Positions 1-6,713 of a DNA stretch of 13,421 nt are shown here, in pieces. The number at the start of each line of letters is the position of its first letter. The stretch's first letter is position 1. The position numbers were made by a program, and so were the translations under genes. The DNA comes from Erysipelothrix rhusiopathiae (GTDB taxonomy: Bacteria > Bacillota_I > Bacilli_A > Erysipelotrichales > Erysipelotrichaceae), in contig CADBTK010000070.1 of the NCBI GenBank assembly GCA_902797585.1, forward strand, positions 1 to 13,421. The letters run 5' to 3'. Below the pieces are notes generated by a model that saw only the letters and a list, made by a program, of their open reading frames with translations, searched no databases and was not told the origin of the DNA.

Positions 1-297
1 ATGGTCACCCAATGTCAACTTCAAGATTTTATCGATAAGATCTATAGTGGCCAAGATTGTACACAAGGAAAACCTCACCCTGAAATATATTTAAATGTAA
101 TAGAAGACTATTCCATTTCCAACAAAGACTTAATTGTCATAGAAGATAGTCCACATGGAATTGATGCAGGAAAACAAGCCGGTGCCTATGTCATCGCTCG
201 AAAAGAAAATCGATTTAACCTTTACCAAGATGATGCCGACTTTATCGCTTGTGACTTTTGCGAAATCACCAACCATATATTAGAAAGAGAGGCCTAG
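1..297 (+). CDS. HAD-family hydrolase (beta-phosphoglucomutase-like), C-terminal part
   Basis: The last 98 residues of a haloacid-dehalogenase superfamily enzyme. The frame is open to base 1, so the gene very probably begins upstream, and the ATG at base 1 is probably an internal methionine. The segment holds the two C-terminal HAD motifs: the lysine of motif III in GKPHPEIYL (about residues 23-31) and the acidic motif IV in VIEDSPHGIDAGKQAGA (about 46-62). The spacing and the 'EDS..GI.A...AG' wording are typical of the beta-phosphoglucomutase/sugar-phosphate phosphatase branch. The N-terminal DxD nucleophile motif and the cap domain lie outside the window, so the substrate cannot be told. 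The stop is followed after 3 nt by the nitroreductase start, so the two are probably cotranscribed. The subfamily is confident; the function is a phosphatase or phosphomutase of unknown specificity. Confidence 0.85.
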   Translation: MVTQCQLQDFIDKIYSGQDCTQGKPHPEIYLNVIEDYSISNKDLIVIEDSPHGIDAGKQAGAYVIARKENRFNLYQDDADFIACDFCEITNHILEREA

Positions 298-300
298 AAT

Positions 301-822
301 ATGTCACAGTTTTCCGATGTAATAAAAAATCGTTATTCTGTACGAAGTTTTACCAACCAACCAGTTGAACAAGAAAAAATTGACGCGATCATTCAAGCAG
401 GAATGGACGCACCAACTGCCGTCAATGCACAGCCTATTAAAATTTGGGTACTACAAAGTCCACAAGCTTGTAAAAACGCTTGCGATAGCCTTCCTTTTGA
501 ATGGGCCAAAGAAGCACAAGTATTCTTTGTAGTCGGAACCAAAGCTACAGATGCTTGGGTGCGTGGACAAGATGGTTACAATTTTGCCGATGTGGATGGT
601 GCCATTGTTGCAACACACATGATGTTAACAATCACTGATCAAGGGTTGGGTTCAACTTGGTGCGGACACTTTGATCCCGCTATTTTAAAAAAGCACTTTT
701 CAGATATGAACGATTATCATTTAATTGCTGTTTTCCCAACAGGATACATCAACCAAGGACATGAACCAAATCCACGTCACTTTCAATCAAAATCAAAAGA
801 AGAAATGGTCCAAACATATTAA
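301..822 (+). CDS. Small nitroreductase-family flavoprotein
   Basis: A 173-residue protein of the nitroreductase (FMN-dependent NAD(P)H oxidoreductase) family, a normal length for the short single-domain members. The N-terminal RYSVRSF (residues 11-17) matches the family's FMN-phosphate-binding R-x-S-x-R motif. 'APTAVNAQP' (about 37-45) is the following conserved loop. 'GAIVATHMMLTITDQGLGSTW' (about 100-120) matches the helix and GLGS.W segment that shapes the flavin site. These enzymes act as cytosolic homodimers, reducing quinones, nitro compounds or flavin; the physiological substrate is unknown. A GAGAGG ribosome site lies in the end of the preceding HAD gene, and the start is 3 nt after that gene's stop, so the pair forms an operon end. 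The stop at 820-822 runs straight into a terminator. Confidence 0.9.
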   Translation: MSQFSDVIKNRYSVRSFTNQPVEQEKIDAIIQAGMDAPTAVNAQPIKIWVLQSPQACKNACDSLPFEWAKEAQVFFVVGTKATDAWVRGQDGYNFADVDGAIVATHMMLTITDQGLGSTWCGHFDPAILKKHFSDMNDYHLIAVFPTGYINQGHEPNPRHFQSKSKEEMVQTY

Positions 823-847
823 AACCGAGTATTACACTCGGTTTTTT
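821..847. terminator. Bidirectional intrinsic terminator between nitroreductase and DeoR genes
   Basis: The stem AAAACCGAGT/ACTCGGTTTT encloses the loop ATTAC. It has a T run on the right and an A run on the left, so it can stop transcripts from both converging genes. It overlaps the nitroreductase stop (820-822) and the regulator's stop (846-848). The same core ACCGAGT/ACTCGGT recurs in the terminator at 6689-6713. Confidence 0.9.
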
Positions 848-1607
848 ACATCCATTCAATGCCATGTTCTTGATAGAATAAGACATCTTTTTCTTCTGGT
901 TGATTATCTAAAATTACTTTGGTGAATTGATCCAATAACGCAAACTCATATCCACCTTCCATTTCTAATTTCTTACTTTCCAACAATAAATAACTACGAG
1001 CGCTTGAGGCAATTACTGTCTTCTTTGTTAATGCACCTTCTACATCGTTGTTGTAAACTCTCTCACTTGCTAAATCAACCGCCACTGTCGATACAAATGC
1101 TTTATCAAAATGATACTTTTCAATTTGTTCATTGGTGACTGCACCAATAAAGGCATCTTTTTCTGGGTTTAGATTCCCTCCAATAAAGACAAACTTGTCA
1201 TAGCTAGTGTGAGTTGCCAACATCAATATTTCAATCATATTGGTCACAACAGTAATATTGCGCTTGGCTTGGAAGATTAAACGAGCCAATTCAATATTGG
1301 TAGTTGAATTCTCTAAAAAAATCATATCTCCATCTTGAATGCACTCATATGCTTTGTTGGCCAAAACTTGTTTTTGTTCCATATTTTTTCCAAGACGTTC
1401 CGATACATAAACATCGTGCATGCGATTTTTAATCTTCACAGCTCCACCATATGTCTTTTTTAATAGTCCTTGTTTTTGTAAGATGGCTAAGTCTTTACGA
1501 ATGCTATCTTCAGTCACATTATATTTTTTCGCCAATTCTTTTACTAAAACCGACCCTTTAGCATGAACTTCTTGTACAATTTCTTCTTGTCTTTGGTGTG
1601 CTAACAT
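846..1607 (-). CDS. DeoR/GlpR-family transcriptional regulator
   Basis: A 253-residue repressor of the DeoR family, full length for the group. Residues 6-57 form the winged helix-turn-helix: 'VKELAKKYNVTEDSIRKDLA' followed by 'GLLKKTYGGAV', matching the classic VxELA..F.VS..TIRxDL..L...G...R.hGGA signature. Residues about 75-235 are the DeoRC sensor domain, which normally binds a phosphorylated sugar. 'IFLENSTTN' (96-104) corresponds to the usual 'DsGTT' phosphate loop, and 'FIGG' (141-144) and 'FVSTVAVD' (171-178) are further family landmarks. The acidic, less canonical 'LENSTT' may mean altered ligand binding. The start is supported by AGGAGG at 1615-1620, 7 nt before the ATG. No sugar operon adjoins it: its convergent neighbours are the HAD enzyme and nitroreductase, and ppiB diverges. 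Its target is therefore unknown, although a HAD sugar-phosphate enzyme would fit. Confidence 0.9.
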   Translation of the reverse strand: MLAHQRQEEIVQEVHAKGSVLVKELAKKYNVTEDSIRKDLAILQKQGLLKKTYGGAVKIKNRMHDVYVSERLGKNMEQKQVLANKAYECIQDGDMIFLENSTTNIELARLIFQAKRNITVVTNMIEILMLATHTSYDKFVFIGGNLNPEKDAFIGAVTNEQIEKYHFDKAFVSTVAVDLASERVYNNDVEGALTKKTVIASSARSYLLLESKKLEMEGGYEFALLDQFTKVILDNQPEEKDVLFYQEHGIEWM

Positions 1608-1636
1608 CCCAGTTCCTCCTGTGGATTCGTATCTCC

Positions 1637-1665
1637 ATTATAACCCAATTGTGATACAATCAAAA
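1637..1665 (-). promoter_or_regulatory. Probable promoter of the DeoR-type regulator
   Basis: On the minus strand a perfect TATAAT lies at 1637-1642, 16 nt before the AGGAGG ribosome site. The -35 region (around 1658-1665, TTTTGATT) is weak. It overlaps the -10 box of the divergent ppiB promoter. Confidence 0.6.
1648..1660 (+). promoter_or_regulatory. Probable ppiB promoter (extended -10) embedded in a small palindrome
   Basis: An extended -10, TG-A-TACAAT, spans 1652-1660 (hexamer 1655-1660) with no good -35. The same bases form a perfect inverted repeat, ATTGT-GAT-ACAAT (1648-1660). It sits between the regulator gene and ppiB and is a candidate operator, possibly for autoregulation; that is inference. 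Confidence 0.5.
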
Positions 1666-1682
1666 ACAGAAAGGAAGTCTCT

Positions 1683-2165
1683 ATGGAAACAGTAAAAATT
1701 AAAATTACGATGGCCAATGGAAAAACTATGGAAGCAGAATTATATCCTGAAGTAGCTCCAAAAACTGTCGAAAACTTTGTGAAATTAATTAACGAAAAAT
1801 TCTACGATGGATTAATCTTCCACCGTGTCATCTCTGGATTTATGATCCAAGGTGGGTGTCCAAACGGAACCGGAATGGGTGGCCCTGGATATACCATTGA
1901 TGGTGAATTTACATCCAATGGATTTAAAAATGATCTAAAACATGAACGTGGAATTCTTTCTATGGCTCGTGCTATGGATCCTAACTCTGCTGGAAGTCAA
2001 TTCTTCATCATGCATCAAGATTCTCCACACTTGGATGGACAATATGCATCCTTTGGAAAATTAACAGATGGTTTTGACACTTTGGATGAAATTGCTGGTA
2101 CAAAAACAGATTGGCAAGATCGACCAAAAGAAGACCAAGTCATCAAAAGCATCGAAATTATCTAA
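1683..2165 (+). CDS. ppiB: Cyclophilin-type peptidyl-prolyl cis-trans isomerase
   Basis: A 160-residue single-domain cyclophilin that catalyses cis-trans isomerisation of peptide bonds before proline. The active-site signature is complete: 'FHRVISGFMIQGG' (46-58) with the catalytic Arg48, then Phe53, Met54 and Gln56, 'GSQFFI' (104-109), and 'HLDGQYASFGKL' (116-127). The position that is Trp121 in human cyclophilin A is Tyr121 here, as often in bacteria. There is no signal peptide, so it is cytoplasmic. The ribosome site AAAGGAAG lies just upstream of the ATG. It stands alone between its own promoter and a strong terminator, so it is monocistronic and probably a constitutive folding helper. 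Confidence 0.95.
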   Translation: METVKIKITMANGKTMEAELYPEVAPKTVENFVKLINEKFYDGLIFHRVISGFMIQGGCPNGTGMGGPGYTIDGEFTSNGFKNDLKHERGILSMARAMDPNSAGSQFFIMHQDSPHLDGQYASFGKLTDGFDTLDEIAGTKTDWQDRPKEDQVIKSIEII

Positions 2166-2167
2166 CA

Positions 2168-2195
2168 AAAATGCCAGAATATCATCTGGCATTTT
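2168..2195. terminator. Bidirectional terminator between ppiB and the CtpE-like ATPase
   Basis: A perfect 11-bp stem, AAAATGCCAGA/TCTGGCATTTT, encloses the 6-nt loop ATATCA. A and T runs at both ends serve the two converging genes. It lies between the ppiB stop (2163-2165) and the ATPase stop (2197-2199). Confidence 0.92.
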
Positions 2196-2196
2196 C

Positions 2197-4524
2197 TTAT
2201 GCTTGTTTCCATTCACTTTTTAGGATGGTGTGATCAATCAACCAACGAAGACCGAAGATAAAGTCTGGAATCAACGCTAAGTTACACAATAGGTAAACTA
2301 GTTGTCCACTTGTTAATGGGACTAGCCCTAAACCAATGATTGGATTTAAGACAAAGATTCCAATCACAACTCCTAATGACATACAAACCAATAAGATTCT
2401 TCGAATTACTGTCATTGGCACACAGACTGTATACAACATACAAATAGAGTTCCAACTTGCCACAATCGTACAAATCGTAGATACTTGCGCATCATTCATT
2501 CCTAAAATCTCTTTAAATAAATAACAGAAGATAACTGAAACAACGACACTAAGTGCTGCGGGTACAGCTTTCGCAAATACTTTTAATAAGAAATTTCCAG
2601 TTACTCTTTCATTATTTGGTTCTAAAGTTAAAATAAATCCTGGAATTCCAATTCCTAAGGAAGAGACCATCGACAATTGAATTGGTTCAAAAGGATATGT
2701 CTTAAAAAAGGAAATGGATAAAATTGCTAATCCAAAAGAGAATAATGTCTTTACTAAAAATAAAGAAGCACTTCTTTGAATATTATTAATAACATTTCTT
2801 CCTTGTCGTAAAATACTAGGCATTGCCGAGAATTGGTCTTTCATAAGCACCAACGAAGAAACCGATTTTGTGGCTTCTGCACCTGAACCCATCGCAATGG
2901 AGCAATCCGCTTCTTTCAAAGCCATCACATCGTTGACCCCATCTCCAGTCATAGCCACTGTATGACCATTTTTCTTTAATATTTGTACCATTTTACGTTT
3001 TTGTTCTGGTGTAACACGTCCAAAGACAGAATGCTCTTCCACTACTTCTTCCACATTTTTCACTTGGCTCATATCAATCGCACTTCCACGAACCCCAGCT
3101 TGTTTAGCTAGAGCAGCTACCGTACGGGCATCATCTCCAGAAATGATTTTGATATCAACATCTTGTTTATAAAAATAAGTCAACGTTTGTTGGATATCTG
3201 GTCGCAAGACATCTTGTATACAAACCAGTCCAATTACTTCATGATTTCCTTTTAACTTTTCTCCAATAGATTGAGCTCGTGCCACACATAAGACACGCAT
3301 CCCCTCTTTGGCATAATCATTAATAATCTCTTCAATGTAGGAATCTGGATGATTAACTACAAAAGAGTATGCTCCTACAACATAGGACTCTCCATTTTCT
3401 AAAGTAACCCCACTTGCTTTACGGGCACTTGAAAAAGGAACAACGCGAAGTGATTTGACTTCTTTTTTTCCTACATATTCACGAATAGCACGCGCAGTGG
3501 CATTATCATCTTCTAGAGCGTTATAAACATCTCGCAAAATCTCTTTTAATTCTTCATCATCTGTATGGTATAACCCATCCAAGCGAACCACTTTCATTTT
3601 CCCTTGTGTAATAGTACCCGTTTTATCCAAACATAAAGTATCTACTCGCGCTAATGTTTCAATACAATATAACTCTTGTACCAATACTTTTTTTCGTGCT
3701 AGTCGCATTGCTCCTAAAGCCAGGGCTGTACTAGTTAAAAGGATTAACCCTTCGGGAATCATACCAATCATGGCAGCAACTGTAGATAAAACCGTTTGTT
3801 GCCATGGAATCATCGGGTCCATCAACCCTTTGTACATCAACAACATCCCTGCTGGAATTAATACACATGTACTAAAACGAATAATAGCTTCAATACTATC
3901 GCGCAATTGACTTGGATATTGTTTTTCACGTTTTGCCTGCATCAAGATAGAATGCGAATATGTTTCATCTCCAACGCGCACCGCTTGAGCTTTGGCCTGA
4001 CCAGAGACCACAAAGCTTCCTGACATTAAAGTATCGTTATATCCTTTTTCAATGGAGTCACTTTCTCCTGTCAAAATGGATTCATTGCATTCAATTTCTC
4101 CTTCAACCACAACTGCATCAACGCTAATTTGATCTCCAGGTTTTAAAATCATAATGTCATTACGAACCAATTGGTCATTGGCAATCGATAGAACATGTCC
4201 ATTTCGAATGACCGTTACTTTTTGTTGGTTCAATAATGCTAAATCATCCAAAGTTTTCTTTGAACGAACTTCTTGAAATATTCCAACTACTGTATTGATA
4301 AGAACCACAAAGATAAATAACATGTTCCGAAATGATCCAGTAGCTACTACCATCAATGCTAATAAAACGTTAATGGCATTAAAAAGTGTAAAAACATTAT
4401 CTGAGATAATCTCTTCATAACTCTTTCCTGTATCAGATTCAGCTATATTTCTTTTATTCTTTTTTACTTGGGCACTTGTAAGCCCTTCTTTTATGTTTGT
4501 ATGTTTGTTGATTGATAAATTCAT
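2197..4524 (-). CDS. Cation-translocating P-type ATPase, CtpE-like
   Basis: A complete 775-residue P-type ATPase in the plasma membrane. Landmarks in order: M1-M2 (about 45-82); actuator domain with TGES at 152-155; M3-M4 (about 214-275) with the ion-site motif PEGL at 257-260; phosphorylated Asp300 in DKTGTIT; a reduced nucleotide-binding domain (about 310-430); hinge motif TGDGVND at 526-532; and six C-terminal membrane helices (about 585-755). The segment around PEGLILLTS (257-265) and VQELYCIETLARVD (282-295) is the signature of the mycobacterial CtpE group rather than of SERCA, Mg or heavy-metal ATPases: there is no CPC and no HMA domain. CtpE is linked to calcium uptake, so Ca2+ is the best guess, unproven here. 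No ribosome site precedes the ATG. An in-frame TAA at 4534-4536 prevents any upstream extension, and a -10 box lies 6 nt before the ATG, suggesting a leaderless mRNA. Confidence 0.9.
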   Translation of the reverse strand: MNLSINKHTNIKEGLTSAQVKKNKRNIAESDTGKSYEEIISDNVFTLFNAINVLLALMVVATGSFRNMLFIFVVLINTVVGIFQEVRSKKTLDDLALLNQQKVTVIRNGHVLSIANDQLVRNDIMILKPGDQISVDAVVVEGEIECNESILTGESDSIEKGYNDTLMSGSFVVSGQAKAQAVRVGDETYSHSILMQAKREKQYPSQLRDSIEAIIRFSTCVLIPAGMLLMYKGLMDPMIPWQQTVLSTVAAMIGMIPEGLILLTSTALALGAMRLARKKVLVQELYCIETLARVDTLCLDKTGTITQGKMKVVRLDGLYHTDDEELKEILRDVYNALEDDNATARAIREYVGKKEVKSLRVVPFSSARKASGVTLENGESYVVGAYSFVVNHPDSYIEEIINDYAKEGMRVLCVARAQSIGEKLKGNHEVIGLVCIQDVLRPDIQQTLTYFYKQDVDIKIISGDDARTVAALAKQAGVRGSAIDMSQVKNVEEVVEEHSVFGRVTPEQKRKMVQILKKNGHTVAMTGDGVNDVMALKEADCSIAMGSGAEATKSVSSLVLMKDQFSAMPSILRQGRNVINNIQRSASLFLVKTLFSFGLAILSISFFKTYPFEPIQLSMVSSLGIGIPGFILTLEPNNERVTGNFLLKVFAKAVPAALSVVVSVIFCYLFKEILGMNDAQVSTICTIVASWNSICMLYTVCVPMTVIRRILLVCMSLGVVIGIFVLNPIIGLGLVPLTSGQLVYLLCNLALIPDFIFGLRWLIDHTILKSEWKQA

Positions 4525-4530
4525 AGGACA

Positions 4531-4539
4531 ATTTTACCA
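4531..4539 (-). promoter_or_regulatory. Extended -10 promoter of the CtpE-like ATPase, predicted leaderless start
   Basis: On the minus strand TGG-TAAAAT (hexamer 4531-4536) is followed by exactly TGTCCT and then the ATG at 4524. A start point 7 nt after the hexamer would be the A of the ATG. There is no good -35, which suits an extended -10 promoter. It follows directly after the ispD terminator. Confidence 0.55.
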
Positions 4540-4540
4540 C

Positions 4541-4575
4541 AAACAAAATAAAAATAGAGACAGCGTCTCTATTTT
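4541..4575 (-). terminator. Intrinsic terminator of ispD
   Basis: A perfect 11-bp inverted repeat, AAAATAGAGAC-AGC-GTCTCTATTTT, spans 4551-4575 with a 3-nt loop. On the minus strand it is followed by a T-rich tract (4541-4550). The ispD stop codon TAG (4569-4571) lies inside the stem. It insulates the downstream ATPase gene, which must have its own promoter. Confidence 0.88.
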
Positions 4576-5216
4576 GGTAAATCTTGTGGCAATGTAATTT
4601 TGATGTTGTCTTCATCTCCTAAGACAACTTTTATTGGAACTTGACTAAATCGTTCCACAAGTTGGGCATCATCGGTTGCGACAAAGCCTTGTTCTTGGGC
4701 TTGTTGGTGACATTGACGAATCAATTCCGTTTTAAAACATTGCGGTGTTTGAGCCCGATATACACGGTCTCTTTGAATAGTTTCTGTGACATATCCATCA
4801 TCCACAATCTTAGGTGTATCCACCGTTGGCACCATCAATAAACAAGCGTCTTCTTTTTCTAATGTTTCTTTTAATTGTTGAACTAGAGATGATTTTAAAT
4901 AAGGACGCGCTCCATCATGAATAAATACATGAGGACATATTGCCTTATTCAATCCCAAAGATACACTTTCTTGACGAGTTGATCCTCCAATACAGATTGT
5001 AATATTTGGAACATATCCATACTCTTGCATCATAATATCTAGTTCATCTTTGGCGCATACTAGAACGATTTGTCTACAATCTTCATCCTTCATAAAGACA
5101 GAAAGACATGAATCTAGAATAGTTGCTCCTTCGGATAATTCAAAGAAAACTTTATTGTATCGTAACATTGTTCGTCTACCAGCTCCGGCAGCGACAATAA
5201 TTGCACTATATTCCAT
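4569..5216 (-). CDS. ispD: 2-C-methyl-D-erythritol 4-phosphate cytidylyltransferase
   Basis: IspD couples CTP with MEP to make CDP-methylerythritol, the third step of the non-mevalonate isoprenoid pathway. With the start at 5216 the protein is 215 residues, beginning MEYSAIIVAAGAGRR. This puts the CTP-binding 'AAGxGxR...K' loop at residues 8-21, as in known IspD proteins. 'HDGARPY', 'IQRDRVYRAQTPQCF' and the C-terminal 'GDEDNIKITLPQDL' are all canonical. The frame is open 13 codons further up (to 5255), but those residues (MYIWCGICYNIVR) lie over the promoter and are not family-like. The protein ends just after 'PQDLPK', about 10-15 residues earlier than many homologues, with the stop inside the terminator stem. 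There is no ribosome site before the ATG, and a strong -10 lies 9 nt upstream. No ispF is adjacent. Confidence 0.93.
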   Translation of the reverse strand: MEYSAIIVAAGAGRRTMLRYNKVFFELSEGATILDSCLSVFMKDEDCRQIVLVCAKDELDIMMQEYGYVPNITICIGGSTRQESVSLGLNKAICPHVFIHDGARPYLKSSLVQQLKETLEKEDACLLMVPTVDTPKIVDDGYVTETIQRDRVYRAQTPQCFKTELIRQCHQQAQEQGFVATDDAQLVERFSQVPIKVVLGDEDNIKITLPQDLPK

Positions 5217-5225
5217 ACGTACGAT

Positions 5226-5250
5226 ATTATAACAAATCCCACACCATATA
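5226..5250 (-). promoter_or_regulatory. ispD promoter, predicted near-leaderless
   Basis: On the minus strand TG-T-TATAAT (hexamer 5226-5231) is a perfect extended -10, with a weak -35-like TTGTAT about 18 bp upstream. The hexamer ends 9 nt before the ATG at 5216, so the predicted leader is only about 2-4 nt and cannot hold a Shine-Dalgarno. Confidence 0.65.
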
Positions 5251-5284
5251 TACAAAAATGTTTCTTTTATGAGGAAAATTTAGG

Positions 5285-5310
5285 TATAATAAATGTAAGT
5301 TTTATGTAAG
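5285..5310 (+). promoter_or_regulatory. Lipoprotein promoter with a direct repeat at the start point
   Basis: TATAAT lies at 5285-5290 with only a T-rich, poor -35. Just downstream are two copies of ATGTAAG, at 5293-5299 and 5304-5310, exactly 11 bp apart (one helical turn). The -10 is reasonably clear. The repeat as a regulator site is inference. Confidence 0.55.
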
Positions 5311-5328
5311 ATTTCCAGGAGGATGAAA

Positions 5329-6681
5329 ATGAAGAAACTATTATCTAGTTTATTTGCGTTAACTATGATTACTTCTATTAGCGGATGTACCAACGCAAGC
5401 GCTAATGTAAGTAGTGTTGCGCAAACAAAAACAGAAACAAAAGAAACTAAAAAAGATGACGCAGACACAAAAGCGGCGAAAGAAACAATCAACGGATATT
5501 TCACTGCTTTCCAAGAAGGAGATATCGATAGCCTTCAAGATTATTGTACAGATAATTTCAATGAAGATAATGATATGGAAGGTATTTCTGAATACTTCGA
5601 TCAATTAAAAACAGAAGCTGCGCAACAAGGTATAGACCAAGCCGGACAAGACGCTTTTGATGCTTTATTGAAAAAGGCAGTCTCTAGTACTGTTCGTAAA
5701 TACGAAATCACAGAGATTGAAAAGAAAAACGACAGAATCAAAGCCACTGTCAAAATCGAAGGAATTCCTTTTGATTCTTTAGAAAATGTGGATACAGAGG
5801 ATATTCAAACCGCTCTAGAAGAAAAATATAAACCACTTGTTCAGGCAGCTGGTTCTGAAGAAGAAGTTAATTCATTAATGGCGCAATTATTTACAGATTG
5901 GTTTAATGAAATCGGTAATAAAGTAGATAAAATCGAATCAGAAAAAACAAATGTTCGTGTCACTTTGATTAATGAAAACGATGAGTGGCTAATTGATAAA
6001 CTTGTCGACAAAGGAACAGATACTTCTAGCGATACAGAAACTAAAAAAGAAGAAAAGAAAGAAGAATCCAAAGATAGTCAAAAAGTAATTGCTGCTGACA
6101 AATCTGGTAACTTAAAAGTTACAGAAGCTGGATACCAAGTAACAGAATCAAAATACGCCAATGGTGTCATTGTTGTACAAAACGACAACAAAAAACGTGC
6201 TTATGAAAACGCAGAAGTAAAAGTTACAGCTTATGATACAGATGATAAAGTATTATCTACATCATCTGCGTACATCGTTTCTATTCAACCAGGTGAAAAA
6301 CAAGCTTATTACTATACAATCGATACAAATGATGAAACAATTTCACGTATTGAATACAAAGTAAAAGCAAAAGAAACAGTAAGCCCTGACAACAAACGTG
6401 CTAAATCTTCTGATTTTGAATTCGTTGGTACAAACGAACGTATTGATGAAGAATATGGAGACAGTAGCATTACAGGAACTCTTAAAAACAATTCAAAACA
6501 AGACGTTGAATTCCTTGAATTAACAGTAGTATTCAAAAAAGATGGAAATGTAGTTGGTGGATACACTACATATGCCGATGACTTAGAAGCTGGCGATGAA
6601 ACTTCTTTTGAAATCAACGCTTATGATGCTCCTGAACATGATGCATACGAATTATATGCAGTAAACCACGATTATAAATAA
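5329..6681 (+). CDS. Secreted lipoprotein with NTF2-like and two FxLYD-like domains
   Basis: A 450-residue membrane-anchored lipoprotein of unknown function. Residues 1-20 are a lipoprotein signal peptide: KK, a hydrophobic core, then the lipobox ISGC with Cys20 as the lipidated residue. Residues about 46-226 (AKETINGYFTAFQEGDIDSL onward) resemble the NTF2-like/DUF4878- or DUF5105-type domains common in Firmicute lipoproteins. A charged Lys/Glu/Ser/Thr linker follows at 229-252. Two beta-rich segments follow, about 262-347 and 360-450; the second ends 'FEINAYDAPEHDAYELYA', typical of FxLYD domains. The start is the second of two ATGs: AGGAGG (5317-5322) abuts the first ATG at 5323 but lies an ideal 6 nt before the ATG at 5329. 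It is monocistronic, with its own promoter and terminator. Family assignments are from pattern memory only. Confidence 0.85.
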   Translation: MKKLLSSLFALTMITSISGCTNASANVSSVAQTKTETKETKKDDADTKAAKETINGYFTAFQEGDIDSLQDYCTDNFNEDNDMEGISEYFDQLKTEAAQQGIDQAGQDAFDALLKKAVSSTVRKYEITEIEKKNDRIKATVKIEGIPFDSLENVDTEDIQTALEEKYKPLVQAAGSEEEVNSLMAQLFTDWFNEIGNKVDKIESEKTNVRVTLINENDEWLIDKLVDKGTDTSSDTETKKEEKKEESKDSQKVIAADKSGNLKVTEAGYQVTESKYANGVIVVQNDNKKRAYENAEVKVTAYDTDDKVLSTSSAYIVSIQPGEKQAYYYTIDTNDETISRIEYKVKAKETVSPDNKRAKSSDFEFVGTNERIDEEYGDSSITGTLKNNSKQDVEFLELTVVFKKDGNVVGGYTTYADDLEAGDETSFEINAYDAPEHDAYELYAVNHDYK

Positions 6682-6688
6682 CAAACAA

Positions 6689-6713
6689 AAACCGAGTCAT
6701 TTGACTCGGTTTA
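6689..6713. terminator. Bidirectional terminator between lipoprotein and CobW genes
   Basis: The stem AAACCGAGTC/GACTCGGTTT encloses the loop ATTT, with an A-rich left and a T-rich right flank. It overlaps the stop of the minus-strand GTPase gene (6711-6713). The core is nearly the same as in the terminator at 821-847. Confidence 0.9.

Noticed and set aside
5217..5255. Earlier ispD start giving 13 extra residues
   Set aside because: These codons overlap a perfect extended -10 promoter, are not IspD-like, and have no ribosome site.
5323..5328. First of the two lipoprotein ATGs as the start
   Set aside because: AGGAGG directly abuts it with no spacing; the ATG at 5329 has the ideal 6-nt spacing.
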